DNA of 64,000 bases from Blakeslea trispora. Lineage: Eukaryota; Mucoromycota; Mucoromycetes; Mucorales; Choanephoraceae. The number at the start of each line of letters is the position of its first letter. Within the stretch, counting starts at the first letter, position 1. The notes under the pieces were generated by a model. That model ran no database searches. It saw only the letters and a program-made list of their open reading frames with translations, and was not told where the DNA came from. The position numbers were made by a program, and so were the translations under genes. Location: positions 248,001 to 312,000 of the forward strand of contig JAIWNE010000007.1 in NCBI GenBank assembly GCA_025331445.1, read 5' to 3'. Of this stretch, positions 12,348 to 23,184 are shown piece by piece.

Positions 12348-14021
12348 ATGCTGCAAGAATACCCAACACAGATTCAACCACGCTCATCTTCCACAAGAAA
12401 CACACAGGATGTCACTGAGCAGCCATCTCCACCATCTCCAGCAGACAAAGTAGACGCAGAAGCTAGCCGAATTTTAATAGATTTAGCCAACCAAGATATT
12501 GTCACTTCAAGTAGCTGTATGTATATGCAGTTCATTGTCTTTATATTAACTATGCGTGCGTACATGATAAGAACGCTAACATCTACATATATATATATGC
12601 ATATGTCAAACACATAAAATCGTATACACCCTTCCAATATACCAACAAAAAAAAAGCAACAAGCTCTTCTGAAATGATGGTAGCTGATCACACACTGAGC
12701 AAAAGAAGACGGTCTACTAAAAGTAGTGTTCTTTATAAAAGAAAAAAGGGGAGAGAGAGGGGGGGATAGTGGTTGAAAGAAGATACAAGAGAAGAGAAAA
12801 GTAGAGGGAGAGCAGAATTAGTAACATGCATTTTTCTTTGAATGAACATAGCATCTTTACCAATAAAGACGGAAGCCAACTTGCACAATTTAGAACAGGA
12901 GCGTTTCCAACCTGATCCTATCATGCTATTGGCCGCAGCAGCAGCTGTCATAGATGATGAAGGAAATTATAAAGGACGACTTTATGAGAGAAGAGAAATC
13001 AAACTGCATGGCAGACAAGGTAAAGCGAAGGTTTGCTATTTTGCTTGACCCCCCTTAACCTGTTTCTTTTTAAAAAAAACTGTCGACAGGAGCATTGAAG
13101 AGAAAGTCTTTCACATACGGTTCAACCGATGTCAATAGTCTCATCAGTAGTAGTAGTAGCAGCAGTGATAACGGTGGTAGCTTCAACCATCATGGCTCTC
13201 ATGCAAGCAGTAATGTCTATCGTCGCCATAGTGAGAAGCGTCTTCAACGTTACCAAAGAGCTTCTGGGTCAGACAAGCCAGCATCTAGTATAGCAATGTT
13301 AGATCACATAAAAGAGGTAAAATAGACGCATCTATAAGCATGTCCGGTATACATGGATGCATTGACATTTTTCTTTTTTTGCTAAAAAAAAATAGAATGT
13401 ATCGCAGACGGAAGGTGCACATGCATTTTCATGGCAATATTTATCTATGGTAAGTAGTACTAGAAGTGAATGTAAAAATCAGATTCTGATCTTTTACAAT
13501 CTGTTTTCCAAGAAACAAAATCCTCATATCAAAAGAAATGCCATGCATGCATACATCACATACATGATTTATACAGATATGGCCCACGAACAACAACAGG
13601 TAGAAACAGAGCCAAAAAAAACATGTCGCACATTGTAACACAAACGTGAAATCTATAGAGACCTGATAACAAAGCCTTGTATAGTAATACCGTAATATCG
13701 ACTCAGCAACAGCAACAACAAAAATACAACACTGCAGGCCATTATGCTGGCTTGGCTTCTGCTCTTCCAAACTGGCTTGACAAGAACCAAACTTTATCAC
13801 CACAAAAGCAGCAGCAGCAATCCTACAAGTTACCTTCTTCTCCTCGGCAACGGCATGATCTTCCACCGCCTCCGACTGAATCTATCATTGGCCGCCCTCT
13901 AACTGATTTTTTATTTGAGAAAAAAACACCCAATGTGTTGCCACCCCCTAACACCAGCTATCACTCCCCCTCTACCAGTACAAAACCCAATCCTCCTACT
14001 TCTCATATGTTTTACGATTGA
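12348..14021 (+). CDS. Q/S/P-rich protein of unknown function
   Basis: I do not recognise this gene. Five exons (12348-12516, 12852-13019, 13090-13316, 13396-13449, 13659-14021) join in frame to 326 aa. Ordered islands are ADKVDAEASRILIDLANQD near the N-terminus, DPIMLLAAAAAVIDDEGNYKG and GALKRKSFTYGS in the middle, EGAHAFSWQYLSMRPDNKAL, and a C-terminal IIGRPLTDFLFE. The rest is low-complexity: a Ser run, CAG/CAA-encoded Gln runs (TQQQQQQK), and Pro-rich tails. The pattern suits a nuclear regulator with short linear motifs, but no DNA-binding domain is visible. Two introns are long for this genome (335 and 209 nt). The next gene downstream, a kinase, is on the same strand. Confidence 0.65.
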
Positions 14022-14891
14022 TAAAAAAGAAAGCTTCAATTGGAAACAGTCTGTAGACGAAGCATAGTTACTCAAATAATTCTAAAAAAAGCAAAAAAAA
14101 GGATTTTACAATTTCTCATAAAACAAAAAGTGAAGCACTTTTTTTATGCTCTTATTTTGTTTTGTTTTGCTGCTTAAAACGACTCAGTCATTTGAAGCAC
14201 ATTATTGCAACCATAAAAAAAGAGGGGGATTGAGAGTGAAAGTGATACCCGAGATGTGTTTCTTAATTTTTCTTGTTGGTCCATGTTTTTATGTAATAGC
14301 TCAATAGATTACACAACCGAATACTTTCGTGTCACAATGCCTCTTAAACTAGCACTATGTGTATTATCGTCAGAAAGTGGTGCTTTTTTTTTTTTGAGAG
14401 ATGAAACAATGTCAAAGACAACCCTCCCTCCAATGTAGGTTAACTAGAGTTTAGTACACAAATAAAAAAATGATAGAGGGAAAGAGAGACAATAAGTAAA
14501 AGAGGCACCATTATAATTGTGCTCCTATAAAAAGGCTCAATGTAAAAAAAAAAAAAGAGAAAAACTTGTTATGTAACCCTTTCGGCCCCTTAGCTTTTCT
14601 GATTTTTCTTCACACAATGCACTCGAGCCATATTGTGAATCGTCTTTTCAGACACCCCTTCTATCTCTTTTTTTTTTTTTTGGTGGGTGGCAATTATTTC
14701 TTTTTTTTTTCTCTCTCTCTTTCTCTTTTTATTTTGTTTATTACTTTTTCGCTTTTTCTCTTTAAAAGAGAAGAAGGCGTTTCTTTCCTCTACTTTTTTT
14801 CTTTTAAAAAACTGTTACTCATTTTGTAGTGTATACTAAACAGCTGCAACAGAATATTGCCTAATCAACAAAAAAGAAAAAAGTAGACAGT
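14022..14891. other. intergenic with long homopyrimidine tract
   Basis: 870 bases between two + strand genes. 14666-14760 is nearly pure T/C, as in many promoters here. Short open frames at 14256 and 14566 are low-complexity readings. No gene is called. Confidence 0.5.
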
Positions 14892-16858
14892 ATGCTCACT
14901 ATGAGTACGTCGCCTACACTCTTTAATACTTCAAGCTCTTCAGCGGCGACTCGGCTAGCTTCACCGCAACAAAAGATAATGGACTCCAAGTCCACAATAA
15001 AACCACGTAGATTACGTAACAGCACAACAAATACCAATACTCATCCACATAAATCTAATACTACACATAATACTCAACATCATCATAATACCAATACCAA
15101 CAATATGCATTCAAAAAAGGTATGAGCTTGAGGACCGAAATTAAATTACTACTTGTTTACTCAAATTTTTTTTTTTAAAAAAAATCAGGCACCATGGCGT
15201 GTACCTGGCAATTTTGAGATACCAGATATTATCAAAGAAGCATGGGAAAAAAACAAAAACAGATTGCTCAATCATACCCAACAACAACAACAGCAGCAAC
15301 AGCAAAAGAAAAAAGCGATAGAAAGCAAACCAACAAATCATGCACAGAAAGTAAGGCGATATTATTCTTTTTTTCTTTTTCAACGTTTTGTTCTAATGAT
15401 ATTCTAGCGTTGGATTCCAGTTGGAAGATCGCCCAGCATCATACCATTACCGCCACCAATAGTCAAAGTCAAACGCAAATTACATGCTGAGTTTGACGCT
15501 AAACTTCGGAAAGTCCTTCCCGGATCGAAAATTATGGACTTGAATCCAAAAGAACAGTTTGAAGGACTTTGTCAAGTGGGAAGTGGGTACGGTTACACAT
15601 CTTTTTTTTTTTTGATTTTGTCATGATTGCTCTCTTCCTTCATCTCTCTCTCTTATTCTTTAATGCTTAACGATCAATTCTTATTGGACTTTTAGAGCCA
15701 ATGGTGCTGTCGTACGAGCTGTTAGAAAACACACAAAAACACATGTAGCCATTAAACGATGTTATATTGAAGATCAAGACACGCCTCATCATGCCTATAT
15801 CTTGCGAGAATTACGTATCATGGGTTGCTTGAACCACCCTAATCTCATTCAATTGAAAGAAGCTGCCCTTTGGGAAGATCATCTTTGGATGTGTATGGAG
15901 CTCATGTCATGCTCCGTTTTCAATTTACTCTACAATACAACTACAGGCCTTAGCGAAGGCAATGCAATTCGTATTGCTAGAGAGGTAAATGAAATGCATT
16001 ATTTTTTCATTCTCAATCTTCATTCTATTTTCGTTGATACTAACCATGTCACTTCTATTTATGTGATGTATATTTATATTTTAGTGCCTAGAAGGTCTCG
16101 TTTATCTCCATTCCAAAAATTACATGCATCGCGATATCAAGTGCGAGAATATTCTCTTGAGTCGAAACGGTCAAGTGAAATTAGGTAAAAAAAAATACCA
16201 ACCTGCCTTTTTATTTTCTACTAGAGGCAAAACAATTGTAACTTTATGAAATGAGAACTCATATATTCATTATCTATTTATCATGATCATAGCTGACTTT
16301 GGTTTAGCAACACCTATCAACAAAACTAATACATCCCGTTTAGGTACCGCTAAAGTAAGTACCACATTAAAAAAAAAGAGAGGAATTCTTTCTCAACTTT
16401 TAAAAATAGTGGATGGCACCTGAAGTCGTATCAGAGAGCCCTTACAAGGAAAATGTAGATATTTGGTCACTTGCTATTACTATCATTGAAATGATGGACC
16501 GTGTTCCTCCACTCTATTACTTAGAAGACACGCACGATATATATGCTGATATTTTGTATGGCGACCCTCCCAAGTTCAACTTTTCCATTCCTTCTAAAGG
16601 CGTATCCGACTTAGTGCGATGGATGCTGACTCATAATGGAATGACTCGTCCCGGTGCTAAAGTTGTCTTGAAGGTAAAAAAAAAAAAATTAAGTTCAAAC
16701 TTTATATGTAAAAAGCGTACATTGAACGGGTCACTAAAAAAGGGACTTTGCCTAAATAGCGAATGAACAGCGACATCAAGAAGGGTGTCCTCGAATGCAC
16801 CAAACAAAAAGAATTAGCTTATTTGGTTCGTGAGGTATTCCCTGACGCAGTTGCCTAA
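14892..16858 (+). CDS. STE20/PAK-like serine/threonine kinase without visible CRIB domain
   Basis: Eight exons (14892-15119, 15189-15350, 15408-15586, 15696-15984, 16085-16184, 16293-16354, 16410-16673, 16760-16858) give 460 aa. The first 180 residues are disordered: Thr/Asn/His-rich, then a Gln run and basic segments. The kinase domain follows: GSGANGAV glycine loop (188-195), VAIKR (Lys210), MHRDIKCEN (300-308), ADFGLA (320-325), GTAKWMAPEVV (338-347), DIWSLAI. Sequence around the APE and the ELMS hinge fits the STE20 group, which relays Rho/Cdc42 signals to MAPK and actin. No CRIB/PBD motif is seen. The usual GTPYW P+1 segment reads GTAKW. The end, [26 protein letters not shown], replaces the normal HPF motif. 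Confidence 0.88.
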
Positions 16859-19562
16859 AGGAAATAGTAAGTACTAAACATATAAAGAGGTATAAACAAT
16901 CTTGCTTATACAAATCTTTTTGACAGAGCTTTGTTTCTATCGTTACAAATATCGCCATGTTTTTTTTCATACCAAGGACCACACGATAAACTTTTTTTTT
17001 CTTTATTCCTCTGTTTGTTTATAGCAACATGCATGAACAACACGCACGCAAACGGCAACGGTAATGGCAAAGCTACTTTCTAAAGCCAAACAAAACAAAA
17101 ACCTCTTTACCTCCACTTGATTCCCTTCCTCCTTTCTCATCTCTCTGCCATTTTTCTTATTTCGATTTTATATACACATATCTATATATTTTATCTATTT
17201 TATTTTTTCTCTCTTTTTTTTTGTTACCTTTAATCGAGCAAACAATCACCCCCACCAACTTCCTTTTTATAATTATTCTTGATTATTTGTAAAATATTAT
17301 TTTCTCAAAAATATTATATATACCTTTTAACAAAAATAATGTTGCAGAAAACAAATCAGTAAACAAAAAAAAAAAGAATAATTCATTTCGCTTGTTTTTT
17401 GATTAACAATGTAGCTGCTATTGGTACTTTTTTTTTAAAAACAATAATTTTGCTTGGAAAGGGAAGAGCTGTCAATTCTGCTGCTGTCAATCCTCCAAGC
17501 CATCGAAAATTAATAAGCTAATTTAAGTTTGAAAGTATATTCCATGATCTTCCTAATACAGTTTGTGTCATTCCAGTATGCGAGTTCCTGATTTCTTTCA
17601 TTGGCGTAATTTTTATTTGCTTTTGTCAGCAGCCTAATTCACCTATCAAATTCAAAACTGAGCATCCTTTCTTACACAATTAGCCTTGGGGGCTTATTAT
17701 AATAGAGTTCTACAAAAGCGGAAGAGTAAAGGAAGCCTTGTTCATTCAATGAGTATATGCCTTCATATTCCATTTCTTAAATATACGACCCTCTCAAAAA
17801 CAGTTGTTTAAACTGCATTCTTTGAGATAGAATAGCCTATGTGAAAATACTAGTTAGTAGCTAACAGTAAAGTTGAGACCCACATAAGGTTACAATCCCG
17901 AACTAAACCAAACTTGGCCTTTAGATCGATATGCTTGTATGCAAACACACAAAAGGTTAATTAAGCTTTGTTTGAGTGCATATACACAAGCCTAAAGCAA
18001 ATCATCAAAACTAAGCAGATAAAAGACTAAATTGTTTGCAAGTGAAGTGATATCAACAGATACATCATCCCAAGATTTGTTGGTTTGATAAAACCTTATT
18101 GCATGTCATTTGATAGCTAGTGTCAACTCATTCTATTTGTTTTCAAGCTTGATAAAAAAAAACTCTCTTTTTTTTGTGCGCCTTATAAAATAGGTTACGT
18201 TGGTTACCATAAAACTGTATGGAACGTTCCGATGGGACATGTCTAAATTTGAAGCTTTTTGAATGATATATGCACCATTTTCGGAATAAGATGGCGCATA
18301 ATCGAAATGAAGAAGAGAGTACAGGCATAGAACTGAGTTGTGCAACTGGACACCACTTCCCAAAATAGATTACATCCGTAGCTAGCTCAAATTGTACCAA
18401 CAAGAACCAAAGATCATGCATTATCAGGATTTCGATGACGCAGTTGTGTAGTCTTAGACAATGGCTTTCAATTTGGACATGATTCCAGCCTTGAGTCAGA
18501 GTATCAATGGATTCCACAAGGATTTTCTAGAAATCAGGGTTATAAGTAACAGTTATTGTTAGGTCCAACACTCCCTACTTCAATCACATTTCTTTCTTTC
18601 CTTTTTACCTTGCTTTCTTGGCCACAACTATACTAACTTTTGTTTATTTGAAGTTTAGCATTCTTGTAAGTAGCCTTTTGCTTCTTACTTGTATAGGCTA
18701 TGACAAGCTTGAGAAAGTCTTGGATCATAATATATCACAATTAAAAGTTCTGAAATTTTACAAATTGCTGTTATCAGTTTACTCAAGAGCAAGGTAAACT
18801 CAATCTTTAAAAAAGTTGATTTTGTCTTTGTTCTTGATACATCAGCTGTCAAGATATATATGAGATGACCAGTTATTTTTGAACAAAATTACTTGAATAT
18901 GGAAGAGTTATAAATGCATTGCATCGATAGCCAATTGATCTATACACTCGGCTTCACTTGAGTGTTAATTTGTCATGGGTTCTCTTCTTTATGTTCATTT
19001 GAATCCTTTATTGATAAATAAAAATCACTTATTCTTGTTTCCTGGACTCATTGTGTGAATGGTAGCGAGCTTCTGCCCAACAAAGCGAGCCTTTTATCTG
19101 CCTTGAATAGGTGACATTCAAGGCACAAAACTTAGTAAGTTAGCAACTCATTGACAAATACAATATTTCTACTCATATTTTCGAAGAAGATACCCTTTAT
19201 CAGCACTGTCTTGTATACTTTAGATACATCGTTTTCTGTAGTTATTCGCTACTATATTAATAGTGAGCCTGAAAATCAAGCTCCTATCAAAAGTGAACTT
19301 TGGGCTTTTGTAATAGACTTTGGCAAGCTAGAGCAAGTTTAATTTAATTGATGTTGGAAATGAAGCCATTGTACCTTTTTTTTTACAAGAATTAAAAAAA
19401 AGGAAAATATGAAATCAGATAACAATTGTTCCTGAATGGTTTCGTAAACTGCTTAGTGAATCGCGAAAAAATTGATACAAATGAGATAGGTTTTATTTTA
19501 ACACTTAAAATTCTCTTTTGTGAGTGACAGGGGGAGGGGGTTAAAAGTTAAGAAAAAGAGAT
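16859..19562. other. intergenic, 2.7 kb, possible gene relic
   Basis: 3' region of the kinase and downstream of RPS19. A patch at 18130-18540, minus strand, reads as protein-like in two frames (for example VQLHNSVLCLYSLLHFDYAP and, in another frame, MHDLWFLLVQFELATDVI). It may be a decayed gene or repeat; I cannot assign it. The rest shows nothing clear. Confidence 0.4.
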
Positions 19563-20658
19563 TTATTCGTCATCTTCTTCGGCAAGGGTCATGGCGATAC
19601 GATCCAAATCTCTTTGACCATCTTGAGTGATCTTACGGCCACTACAATACGAAAGAAATGTAAATAAAAACAAGCTGATAATCGAATGTTGCCATTTCAA
19701 ACTTACCCCTTCTTGTCCTTTTCCAAGACACCGATCTTTTCCAAGGATTGGAGAACCTTACGGTTGACGGAACCAGAGGCATCAACGTGGTGAGAGGGAC
19801 GAGAACCACGGTTGATGGTACCACCGTGAACCTTGTTCAAAGCACCAACACCAACAGACTTACGGATGTAGATGTGACGGGCAACAGAGGCGGCACGGAT
19901 GAAGTACCAGTCGGGGTCATAAGGAGCCAATTCCTTGAAAGTACCAGTCTTGACGAGATCAACCCACTTGGGGACTTCGAGCTTACCAGTACGCTTAAGG
20001 TAGGCAGCGTAAGCCTTGATGAAATCTAAAAAGAATCAACGAGCTTAGTAACCAAATTAGACAATTGATGGCTTGATTGTTTGAAGGGGAGACGGAAAGC
20101 AAGAAAGTAAGGCGTATTCTTAGAGGACAAAGACGATGATCGATTCAGTGAGGAAATTAAAGAGCTTCAAGCCAAGCCAAGCCAAGCCACCCAAAATTCC
20201 TTTGACAGTGAAGCTTAGGCTATTGCTTGTCATGGCATCCACCCTCATGCTTGGCGCTTGAGTTTCTCGAGAAATAAACAAAACTATTGTTTTAGCACGC
20301 CTTGCTGACACAGATGTATGTCTTCTCTCTGTCTCGCTCTCTTTTTTTCTGTTTAATGGTTGTAGGTAATGGTGAAAGAGATCAGATGGGTTCACACGTA
20401 CTGCTTGATTGCAAGATCAAGACAAGTCAACGAGTGACAGCAAACAACATACCGCACAGAGTAACATGTCACTAAATGACAAAGTTTTCTCGTTATGGTT
20501 TTAGATGGCTCTTTGTCTTTCTCAGCTTGTTTTCCTTTTGTCTTGCTTTGTTTTTCTCTTGAAGCTTTCCCTCTCCCTTTGTTTCAAATAGCCAAAATGA
20601 GTGTGGAAAGCGATCACTTACCGTGGGCGTTGACGTCCTTAACAGTAATACCAGCCAT
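19563..20658 (-). CDS. RPS19: 40S ribosomal protein S19 (eS19)
   Basis: Three exons (20658-20622, 20025-19707, 19641-19563) give 144 aa, the family length. The protein begins MAGITVKDVNAHDFIKAYA; contains LKRTGKLEVPKWVDLVKTG, YDPDWYFIRAASVARHIYIR and GVGALNKVHGG; and ends GRKITQDGQRDLDRIA with an acidic tail. It is a small-subunit head protein needed for 18S pre-rRNA maturation. The codons are the frequent ones also used by RPL3 and PSE1, consistent with high expression. The first intron is 596 nt, far longer than its neighbours, after a 37-nt coding exon. It contains (AAGCC)4 on the + strand at about 20171-20190. I found no box C/D snoRNA in it by eye. Confidence 0.97.
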
Positions 20659-21399
20659 AATGATAGAGAAAGAGAAAGATCAATCGAATTCCGCCATTTT
20701 CGCCTAGACAAATAACACAAAAAAATTTTTCGTATGTCATTTTTCTTTTATCGACCACAGGCCAATGAGATGATGCCGGACAACTAAATTTGTTTCCGGT
20801 ACTCATTTACTCACAGCACAATCCTCCCCACTCGTATAAAAAGGTTTTGATGTACACTCAAGAAAAATGAAGCCTTGAAAATTAATACACAAACATAAGA
20901 TAAGAACTGCTATCGTTTTTTCAACTCCCTGTACTTTGTTGGTGAGTGCATGATTCTGTTTGACAGTTTTATGAAGTAAAGAAAAGTTAAATTTGGGGTT
21001 TATACTTCAAGTGTAATAGAATAAGATCAAATCAGTTTGGTCTTATCGTTTGTGTTGAGAGCGTACATTCAATCCCACAAAGCACTAAATGAAAGCTTTC
21101 CCAATAGAGTTCCAGACGTATGTACGCATACAAAAGTACCTGCTTGATTGTATTGAAGCATTTCATTCCAAGTTATCAAGTGATCGAAGGGAAGAAAATA
21201 CCTAACAAAACATTGCAACAATCAGCAATATAGGAAAATAACAATGACGAACAAGCATCATTGGCTAAATAGTTTGATTCTGCAAACGCGTAAAAAAAAA
21301 AGGGAACACGCTGTGTGACTTGGCCCTGAAATTAACTGAAAATGCGCGCGATAAACTCAAACTTATTTCTTTTTTACTTTCCTTCTTTATCGTTGTATC
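20659..21399. other. divergent promoter between RPS19 and RNase H2A
   Basis: 740 bases separating two head-to-head genes. No gene is seen. A TATAAAAAGG element lies at 20835-20844 on the + strand, far from the RNase H2A ATG, so its use is unclear. Confidence 0.45.
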
Positions 21400-22597
21400 A
21401 TGACTCAAACATTGCCTATACCTAACACGCTGCCTTCTGTCCAATTACCAGTGACTAAATCTTATATATATCAGAGTCCTGTACCTGCTATGTTGATAGA
21501 AAACAAGGCAAATCAGATCAATGAGCCATGCGTTTTGGGGGTTGATGAAGCAGGTAGAGGGCCATGTTTGGGTCCTATGGTTTATGCAGTGAGTTACTGC
21601 CCGTTATCCAAACATCAAGAATTAAGGAAACTTGGATTTGATGGTATATACTTATGAATGATTGAATGCATGCTTCACTATACTGATCTACTCTTGAAGA
21701 TTCAAAAAAGCTAACTGAAGAGAAGCGTGCAGAGCTTGCCAGTTATGTCGAGAAAAACAAAGATTGGATTGGATGGGCTGTCTATGTGATCTCACCTCAA
21801 GATATATCTACAGGCATGTTCAGAAGGTAAAGTTGAGCATATTGACTCTTGTCATCTGTCTAAACTTGGCTAACCTGAAAGAAACCTCATAGACCTGCTT
21901 ATAACTTGAACGAAATGTCTCATGATGCAACCATCAAGCTTATTAGACAGGTGCTTGACCAAAACGTCAACTTGACAGAGGTAGTATAACAGATCCACTC
22001 TAAAAGCTCATACATGTCTATCTCTTATTATACTGACCATTTTCCTTTCTCTCTCCCCTCCATATTATAATATAGATCTACGTAGATCCTGTGGGACCTT
22101 CGAATTCCTATAAATCTAAACTTCAGTCCCATTTTCCTGGTACCCATATTACGGTAGAACCAAAAGCAGACTCGCTCTATCCTATTGTCAGTGCAGCTAG
22201 TATTTGTGCTAAAGTAACTCGTGATCAAATTGTTAAGAATTGGGTATGGACTGAGCCTGGTCTGGAACTCACAAAGAAGTTCGGCTCCGGGTACCCATCA
22301 GATCCTAATACAGTAGCATGGATGAATGACAACGAAGAAAGTTTTTTTGGGTTTCCCAGTATCATGCGTTTTAGTTGGAAGACAATTAGCTCTCGTATGG
22401 AAAAAACGAGAACAATAGAATGGTCTGAAGATGAAGATGATGATCCACAACCTACAACCAAAAAGGCACAAAAGCTGTTGGAAGAAAAACGGGCAAAGCG
22501 AGAGCAAAAGATCAAAAAGGCATCCAAATATAATCACCATAGACGAGGCAAAATCAATTCTCAGTTTTCGCTCGATACAACTTCTCGCCTTCTCTGA
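21400..22597 (+). CDS. RNH201: ribonuclease H2 subunit A
   Basis: Four exons (21400-21643, 21700-21826, 21893-21980, 22076-22597) give 326 aa. The type 2 RNase H signature is complete: VDEAGRGP (Asp49, Glu50), [17 protein letters not shown] (Asp157), [21 protein letters not shown] (Asp185), FGSGYPSDP. The enzyme cuts RNA in RNA-DNA hybrids and single ribonucleotides in DNA, in a nuclear complex with subunits B and C. All four metal-binding acids are present, so it should be active. After an acidic patch (EDEDDD), the C-terminus is a Lys/Arg-rich helix ([20 protein letters not shown]). The coiled-coil gene follows after 590 bases. Confidence 0.96.
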
Positions 22598-23184
22598 TAT
22601 TCGCTTTCGCAAAGCTAGTATGCAGATCAGTCAATAACAGCTATACCAATTACATGCATAGAAGTAGTCATCTTTTTATTATCATTAGATCTTCAGGGAT
22701 ACATAAACAAAATAGAATATACAAGTATCTAATTTTTATTTTGCTTTCAAGTACTCCTGTCTATTAAGAAGTCTATTGTTTCTTTTTTATAGCGAATGAA
22801 CAGATGTGAACGATTAAGAACGATGAAGCCTGATCGTTGAGATAGCCGAGCTTGAGAGCTATCAACCACTCAATAATGTTGCTGTTCCTGACTGGTTTTT
22901 AATCTTTTATTTTAAAGATACAGCCTTAAACACCTGTGAATAGCATGCTGTTTTAGACTAGCTCCCTAAGATTTCTCTTTGGGTTGATGTGAGCCTGTTT
23001 GCAGCAAGCTATACTCCATCACATCATGCATATTAAAGTTAAACTCCCTACAAATCATTATCGCTCAGTCTCTTTTTTTTTTTTGGAGTCTGAGTTTTTC
23101 TTCAAGCGGGCTTTTCATTTTGTTTATTTCTGAAAGTATTTGTTTTCTACTTTTTATTGTCTATTCACCATCTCATCATCGACC
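22598..23184. other. intergenic
   Basis: Promoter region of the coiled-coil gene, ending in a T/C-rich leader. An upstream in-frame ATG at 23140 reads MFSTFYCLFTISSST, a translated leader, so I start the gene at 23185. Nothing else is seen. Confidence 0.5.

Noticed and set aside
12581..12605. Repeat of ATATAT/GCATAT resembling a microsatellite or promoter element
   Set aside because: Falls inside an intron and is ordinary AT-rich sequence.
13571..13600. Extra exon ATATGGCCCACGAACAAC in the Q-rich unknown gene
   Set aside because: Its phase does not fit both neighbours; splicing 13449 directly to 13659 gives an intact frame.
20026..20621. Box C/D snoRNA in the RPS19 intron
   Set aside because: No TGATGA/CTGA box pair in suitable spacing on the sense strand by eye.
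23140..23184. Upstream ATG extending the coiled-coil protein
   Set aside because: The extra residues are a translated pyrimidine-rich leader; MSDKELV at 23185 is the better start.
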